In this document: in pieces, positions 57,629-64,000 of the stretch
How the letters are laid out: each line of letters begins with the position of its first letter
Position numbering within the stretch: the stretch's first letter is position 1
From: Cucumis sativus
Lineage: Eukaryota; Streptophyta; Magnoliopsida; Cucurbitales; Cucurbitaceae
Assembly (NCBI RefSeq): GCF_000004075.3
Contig: NC_026658.2
Coordinates: forward strand, 1,736,001-1,800,000
Direction: 5' to 3'
DNA: 64,000 nucleotides
The notes under the pieces: model-generated
Database searches by the model: none
Seen by the model: the letters and a program-made list of their open reading frames with translations, nothing else
What the model was told of the DNA's origin: nothing
Position numbers and translations under genes: made by a program

Positions 57629-58116
57629 TCAGCTTCCTCCGTGGGTTGAAAGTAGCTTTGTTTTGTTTTTGCTTTTTTGGCGTTTTAGTTATGTGTGTGT
57701 ATATTTTGGTATTCCTTCCACTTATATTTGTTCTAATGTTTTAACAGGTGCAAATGCACATGATGATTTAATTATCCTTTCAATTTTAGAGTTAGGTAGA
57801 GATTAATGTTATGCATTATATAAATGATGTCAATAACAATTTCATGCGTAATCTTCTAATAATCAAGTCAAGAAAGTAATTGCAATTAATTATAAATATG
57901 TAACTTCTATGTCAAGAATCTCTAACATATAGCTTAGATTATTAATTTAGTTTTGAAACTATATCTTGTAGCATTTAAATTAAAGAATACTTGTAATATT
58001 GAATTTGACATGAAACATTACTGTTTTTGACTTTTTATTAGAATATGCCTGAGTTTCTTTTTCTTTAAATTTATATTAGATGTTACTTATTTGATGTGAT
58101 GATCTAAGTTTATAAG

Positions 58117-58185
58117 TTTAGAAGGTACATGAATGTAATTTTAGAAGGTACATGAATGTAAGAGTTTAGGAGGTACATGAATGAA
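58117..58185. repeat. Three-copy tandem repeat, about 23-26 bp unit
   Basis: TTTAGAAGGTACATGAATGT occurs twice in succession, followed by a third copy with A to G (TTTAGGAGGTACATGAATG). Confidence 0.85.
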
Positions 58186-58701
58186 AAGATTAAGACTTCC
58201 AAAGTCAAGTGCGCATTTAATTGAAAATAATAATTTAGATTAGATGACCTCTAAACAAATAGAAGTATTTATTTTTTAAAAGTACTTCGATAAACCATCA
58301 ATAGAGATAAATACGTTTCATCTAAATATATTTTATGAAAGACATTATATGTATCTGTAGAAATTGATGCATAAGACTGCTTGTATGAAGTAGTTTGGAT
58401 TTTGATACTCTTTTGAGGTTCTCCCATTGAGTGCATACTTCTATGTTGTTATGAAAGTTAGCTATTAAAATTGGGATGGAGAGATAGTAACCGTTTATGA
58501 TCACATTTACTCAACGTTTGATCAAACATGGAATACTTGAAGGAATTATTAAATGAAAGTTTTCTAAAAAAGCAAAACTAATAATAAAGAAAGATAAAGG
58601 CAACCCATTATGTTTCGATCAATTAGAAAAAGAAAAAATTCTTCCGACGTAATTTTGGTTGACCAAACACATAATCCTTTTTCATTTTTCACAATGAAAG
58701 A

Positions 58702-58905
58702 GAAATATGAGGAAGAGTTTCTCAAATGCGTTAATCTAATCTTTAATATTAAAGAAGAGAAAAGTGAGAAAAACTTAAAATATAAGGAAGAGTTTCTCAA
58801 ATACATTATGTCAAAATTATGTCTTAAATGCCTTAATCTAAAATACAAAAATGTTATTAAATTAGACTAAATCACTTGAGAAAGAGGTTCTCAAATTCCT
58901 TGATC
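58702..58905. repeat. Degenerate tandem repeat, 75-94 bp spacing
   Basis: GGAAGAGTTTCTCAAATGC followed by a TTAATCTAAT word occurs at 58711 and 58786, with a more diverged copy (GAAAGAGGTTCTCAAAT...TGATCTAATT) at 58880. The 86-codon open frame across it is a by-product of the repeat. Confidence 0.6.
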
Positions 58906-60726
58906 TAATTCTAACCCACAAAGATATGATTGAAAACACACTTCTGTAGTGTAGATAATAGAACCCTAGACTTCATTGTTAAGTATAAAATCTGAATAAC
59001 AATTGTCATGTGAAGACGAAAGGAATGTAAGAAATGTACTTAATTAAAGATGTAAGAAACCCAAAAAAAGAAACGAAATTGAGCCAAGCATCCCAAAGGT
59101 CCTTGCCTCGACCTTTGGAGGATAAAGTCACTGATTTCCTTTCGCACATTAACTTCGCCTTTGTATGCTTTTGACACTTTGCTGCTACATAAAAGATTGT
59201 GTGTTGTTGTTCTTTGTGTTTTGCAGAACGTTTTTCTTTCATTGTTGATGAAAGCATGCATGTGAAGGTCAGATAAATCTTTCTATCCAAATTTTGGTAG
59301 ATTCAAACACAATGCAGGGAAAATACTAATCAATAGAACAGTGTCTTGTAGAAACTATATACAACAAGAATGCAAACATTAAAAGCAAATAACTAATTGG
59401 TTTTTAATTTTTCTTATTAAATAACTTCTTCATTTTGAGTCTTTTCATATTTGGAAGAATTTTCATTTTCTAATCACTTCATAGCCGATGGAAAAAAATA
59501 TCTTAAATCTTAACAACAATTTTCACACTATTTAACTCTATTTTCGTTCAAATTGATACAATTTTTCTTTAGAAAATATCAAATCTAAACATTATTCATT
59601 TAGTATATATTCTTATGAACCATACAAAAATTTTTAACTTCTTCTAAATAAATATTAAGATAAATACCAAATGTATATAATATAGTTTATGTACTTTTTT
59701 TTATTCCATAAAATAAATGACACTAATGTAAAGAAAATATTCGTAATATAACAAAATAAAAAGCAAAATCTCACATTTCATACGTTGAAAAAACAATATA
59801 AAAAATTGAAGATTAAGTAGAAAAATACAAGAGAAATTAAAAAATAATAATAATAAAATTGAATACACTGAAAAATTCCTAAATTGATAAAGAAAAACCG
59901 AACTATTCTAATTCGATGAAAAATTAGAACAATCACGTATAAATCTCTCCTACCTTCAATTAGAAAATCACTCTCTTCAAAGCAGTGTTCTCTACTTGCA
60001 TCCTTTTCTCAAAAAAAAAAAAAAAAGAAAGAAAAGCAAAGAGGGAATTTAATTAGCAAACATGAGCTTAAAGCTTTGCTAATTAAGGATGATTAGCAAC
60101 CAAAATTAAGGTCAAGAGTTGATAAAAATATTTCTCACTTAACTTCATATTGCTTCCCATTGTTATTCCGCCAACCACAGCTTTTGATCTTCAATCTTTC
60201 ACCTAATAACACAACCTTCCAATTTTCACAAACTAAACTAAAAATAACAATAATGATACATTCATCCTATATATCATCAAGATGCTAAATAATTTTTTAA
60301 AAAAACAATAAAATTCCAACCCATTTTTGTGTTCCCATCTGCTACGACGTTAAACACTTCAATCCATCTAATACTTTATGTTTAGTTTATATCTGATTTA
60401 CGTTTAAAGCTATACAAAATTACTGATCTCTATCTTATAAGTCATTAGACCACCATCATGTAAGAATAACTAATCACATCGATAAGATTCACGAATTAAA
60501 TTTAATAATGTATTGTTGTTGTTTTATTTTTTTTAGAAAAATTCAATGAGGAAGACCATGGGATTCAATAAATTAGGGTAACACCAAATCATTACGATGC
60601 CCCATGCAAAAGACCCATGCATGAATTAAAAATATTTATATAGATCACATAATATAATATGATTTGTACTGCAGCAAAGATATCATATATTAAAAAAAGA
60701 TGTTATAGAAATAAATAATAATATCC

Positions 60727-60879
60727 ATGCATGCAAAAGGCAGAAACAAGAGGCGGCCATTTCAGACGCACGCAGCGGGGCACTACCACGACCGACCACC
60801 ACCGTTTACGTCGGAGAGCGGTGGTTGTGGTAGTGGCACGCCGCCGTACGTCCGAAGAGAACAGAAAAGGAACGCCTAA
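60727..60879 (+). CDS. Possible 50-codon small ORF in a GC-rich patch (unproven)
   Basis: ATG 60727 to TAA 60877-60879 is open for 50 codons in a locally GC-rich sequence that stands out from its AT-rich surroundings. The peptide is basic (14 Arg/Lys), with a Pro-rich then Gly-rich centre (RPPPFTSESGGCGSG) and the end TPPYVRREQKRNA. There is no signal peptide, no membrane segment and no family I recognise. GC-rich DNA has fewer stops by chance, and the ORF overlaps a strong hairpin, so it may be non-coding. Confidence 0.2.
   Translation: MHAKGRNKRRPFQTHAAGHYHDRPPPFTSESGGCGSGTPPYVRREQKRNA
60781..60835. repeat. GC-rich inverted repeat (hairpin)
   Basis: CACTACCACGACC (60781-60793) can pair with GGTTGTGGTAGTG (60823-60835) over 13 bp with one G-U pair. 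Alternative pairing of ACCACCACCG with CGGTGGT extends the fold. The loop is about 29 nt. Confidence 0.75.
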
Positions 60880-60914
60880 TTATTTGAAAATGAAATAATA
60901 ACAATAATATGTAG

Positions 60915-60915
60915 C

Positions 60916-60942
<27 letters not shown>
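60915..60942. repeat. (GA)n microsatellite
   Basis: About 28 bp of GA repeat. Read on the minus strand it is a CT-rich, leader-like tract lying about 70 bp below a possible TATA (CATATAAAC near 61010). Confidence 0.9.
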
Positions 60943-60947
<5 letters not shown>

Positions 60948-62699
60948 AGGGTGGCGGGGGATGCGGCGGAGGGTGACGATGAAGGGCGGTGGGCACGTGT
61001 CTGTTTATATGTATGAGTGAAGATGATGACGCTCATTATTCTACGTTTGACATGTGGAGTACTCCATGTGTTTTGTTTTTTTAACCTTCGGTAGTTTGTA
61101 TGAATATAGACTCGGAATTTCTTTTGTGGAAGTAAAATGTTTAGGTTCAAAGAAATATTGACGTGTCCATGAAGAAAAATTAATATTATGCTTTTCTTAT
61201 CAATATCAATTCTACGTACATTTTTGTAAATAATATCAACTATGTTCTTCCTTATATTTTATTTCAACTATGTTCTTATCGGTATCAATTAGAACGACTT
61301 CTAGATGGTAACTTTATTTTTTAATTCAATATTCTATTAGGGTTCATTTTAATTCAAAAAAAATATCCAATTATTTCAGAATAATGAAATGAGAGTTATT
61401 TCTTTCATAATTTGATTGACTTTTAGAAGTAACTTGATTTTTATTTAATATTCTATTAGAGTTCATTTTAATTTAGAAAAAGATATATCCAATAATTCAA
61501 GAATAATGAAAATTCAAGGATACACTATTTTAAAGGCCGTATATATTGAGAATCCTTGGTTGAAAGGATGAGAAAATTATTTTATGGATTATTAATTGTC
61601 CTCTATTAAAAAGAAGAGTATATTTCCCAACAAATAATTGTTATGGACGAATTCTTTCTTTGGATAGTGTATATATGAAGCAATTAATTAATTACAATAA
61701 TATTACCAACTTTTTCTTTGATAATTTCTTTGTATAATGGTGTTTAAATATAAATTTGAACGAAGAACTTTTGATGGTAAAATGAACAATTAGAATTGAG
61801 TTATAAAAGAGAGGTTGTTTATGGAAAATAATAAAAGAGAGGTAGTAAAGTTGGTATTGAGGTTGTGAGGTGTTGAGTAGGATCATGTGGCTTTGGAAAG
61901 AAAGCCACGTGGAAGTTAATTTAGTTTGACAAGCAGGTTTCTGATTAAGGCTACCATTTTTTTGCTCTCGGATAACTGCCACGTTTAATGAAATCCACCT
62001 GGACACACTTATCAAGTTATGACGTGGAATATTGTATAGTTCCATTCACTAACTATTACTATATTACGTTAAATTCTTACTTTTAGAAAACCACACCACA
62101 CAATGTTATTATTTTTCTAAAATTAATTACCATTCTTTTGTAACTATTTTTTCCATTTATTTTCAAAATTTATGCTCATATTAATTACAATATATATACA
62201 TATCTAAATGTTATCAAGTCACAAGTCAAAGTTTTGTTAACTAAACTACAACAACTTCTACCAAAATAAAAAATGTTCAATAAATTTTCATATTTACTTA
62301 AAATGAAAACTTTGATATATTTTGATGCACTCCAAATATTTTGAAATTTTGGCTACACCACACATTAATTGCTATAATATTATTTTGTTTATAATTGCTA
62401 CACCACGAATCATTACACAATCGAATACAAGGATGATGGTGCAAAATTGAGGAGTAACTAATCCGTTAAAATTAATTGTTATCTTTATCAAAGTTGAAGG
62501 AACAAATTAGTAGATGGATTATATTTGGCTTACCATCATGAGTTGAGTTAATAGTTTTAAATATATCAACTCACTCCAACTCTCCACATTTCCAATACTT
62601 TCAATAATGGGTCAATCCATTGGCCATCGCTCACAAACTATAGTTGTCACAACTCTGAAAATCAACTTCAATGACTACATTCACATGGCCAACGTAGCT

Positions 62700-63020
62700 T
62701 CGCGACGGTCTACTCTAGCTCTGACAATCACCTCTAACAACAAACTCTTGTGACCAACTTGAGTGATTACTTTTGTGTGACCAACTCCTCGCTCTGAACT
62801 ACCATCTCTATCAACAAACCCTGGTGACGACCAACTTCGATGATCAAGTTTGTGCCTTCACTCAACCAACTCTTGGCTTCGATGACGAACTATGACAACA
62901 AACTCCAAGACCCCACCTTTGTGCAACCAACTTCTAGCTCTGACAACCAACTTTTTCTACAAACTCCAATGAAGATCACCTTTGATGAAAACCACCTCCA
63001 ACTCCGACGATCACCTTGGG
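62700..63020. repeat. Degenerate minisatellite, about 63-77 bp unit
   Basis: Units begin TTTGTG at 62772, 62849 and 62918, with a diverged TTTGATG at 62981. They share ACCAACT, CTNGCTCTGA, CAACAAACTCC and GATCACC words in the same order. A partial unit (CTAGCTCTGACAATCACC) precedes them. The 88-codon open frame at 62840-63106 follows from the repeat and shows no domain. Confidence 0.6.
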
Positions 63021-64000
63021 CAACTTACTCTCTAACAATTGACTTTGTTATTGATCATCTCGAACAACTAATTCTATTGACCAAATTGACCAATTATATA
63101 CTATAAAAAGGAGAAAAAAAACTTGCATGGCAAAAGCATGTTTAAATAAAAATTTAAAATCATTAGTTTATAACGTTCACATGTTGTCTTTTATAATAAT
63201 TATTTGATATTGAGAGATTGTCTGAGGATGTTCAAGCCATCTTTGTAGACCTACTTTACTTGTTATGAACATTTAGAAGACCGATTGCTTCTTAACAATC
63301 CACTATTGTCTAGGAAGAGGTATTATTTTCGTCTCCTTGGTAGCACTAACCAACTAATTAACTATTTTAATTAAACAATGTCTTTTTGTATATACATTAA
63401 CATTGACACGTTGTTGGCCACAGTACGTTGAATCAACTTCATATATCAAATAAGTGCTAAGAATTTGAGAAAAGTATGCATGTAGTTGAATGTAGTTGAA
63501 TGATGAAACAAAAAGTTAAGCAAAAAAAAACAAAATAACAAAAGAAAACAAAAACTAAAGAACTATTTTTAAGAATTGTGGTGACATTGGATTGATTGGA
63601 ATGTTAATAGGAGAAGTTCATTTTTTAAAAATAAGAACGTGATGAAATTCAATGAATAAAAGTAGGAATAATTAAACGTTATAATTTCTCTTTGGTCTCC
63701 CATTTTATTTATTCTTATTTGTGCACGAAATGAACAAAAATGAATTAGCAAAAAAGAAAAATTAAAACCATATTTTATTCAAACTAAAACCGACATAATT
63801 ATTAAATAAAAAGTTTCAAAACAAAAATAGTCACCGCAAAAGAATATTATTTAGAGTTCATAAAATTGTACTAGATAGATATCTCAAACACAAATATAAG
63901 AACTTCGACAAAACAACTCAATTTCAAATATCATATCCGAACCCAACATTTCAAATAGTCATCATATTACAATAGCAACGACAAAAGGCAAAAGACTTTG

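Larger units (their letters stand above)
57629..64000. other. Gene-poor right end with tandem repeats
   Basis: After the BBX 3' UTR (to about 57830) no exon chain was recognised. The region contains tandem repeats at 58117-58185, 58702-58905 and 62700-63020, a (GA)n run at 60915-60942, a GC-rich patch at 60750-60860 and another CACGTG at 61906-61911. Much of the remainder is AT-rich. Confidence 0.5.

Noticed and set aside
62840..63106. 88-codon plus-strand frame
   Set aside because: Explained by the degenerate minisatellite beneath it.

Overview
This is a strongly AT-rich stretch of nuclear DNA from a flowering plant (eudicot). Genes are split by many GT-AG introns, 5' leaders are pyrimidine-rich, and intergenic DNA carries microsatellites and retroposon/MITE remnants. 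The protein sequences look cucurbit-like to me (Cucumis or a relative), but that is an impression and was not tested. There are no operons, CRISPR arrays, rRNAs or complete autonomous transposons. I found eight genes whose coding exons can be chained in frame, plus the last exon of a ninth at the left edge.

Layout. 15-131 (+): C-terminal exon of an unidentified gene. 132-9500: long AT-rich intergenic DNA with one G-box/ABRE-rich island near 4.95 kb. 9.8-13.7 kb (+): small atypical bHLH factor, bHLH153-like. 15.46-19.31 kb (+): eIF2A, with what looks like a U12-type intron. 20.69-22.97 kb (-): mitochondrial ribosomal protein mL43. 24.59-30.84 kb (+): DPH2, diphthamide synthesis subunit. 33.10-33.34 kb (-): secreted peptide precursor ending in the PIP-type SGPSPSGPGH motif. 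35.14-41.20 kb (-): inositol transporter, INT1-like. 44.82-49.97 kb (-): calcium-dependent protein kinase, group III/CPK24-like. 54.96-57.63 kb (+): two-B-box plus CCT protein, CONSTANS-LIKE 14/15 type. 57.63-64 kb: no gene recognised, but several tandem-repeat patches and a GC-rich hairpin.

How the genes relate. Three consecutive genes serve translation: eIF2A (initiation), mL43 (mitoribosome) and DPH2 (eEF2 modification). mL43 and DPH2 are head-to-head across about 1.1 kb. The other genes cover transcription (bHLH, COL/BBX), calcium signalling (CPK), vacuolar inositol transport (INT1) and immune-type peptide signalling (PIP). I see no sign that they form one pathway.

All exon boundaries were worked out by hand from splice signals, reading-frame continuity and family resemblance, without transcripts or database searches. 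For spliced genes the start and end given are those of the whole coding span; exons are listed in the evidence. I did not find a convincing novel multi-gene system. The most unusual signals are the minor-spliceosome intron in eIF2A, the PIP-type peptide gene with promoter W-boxes, and a GC-rich hairpin overlapping a 50-codon ORF near 60.8 kb.
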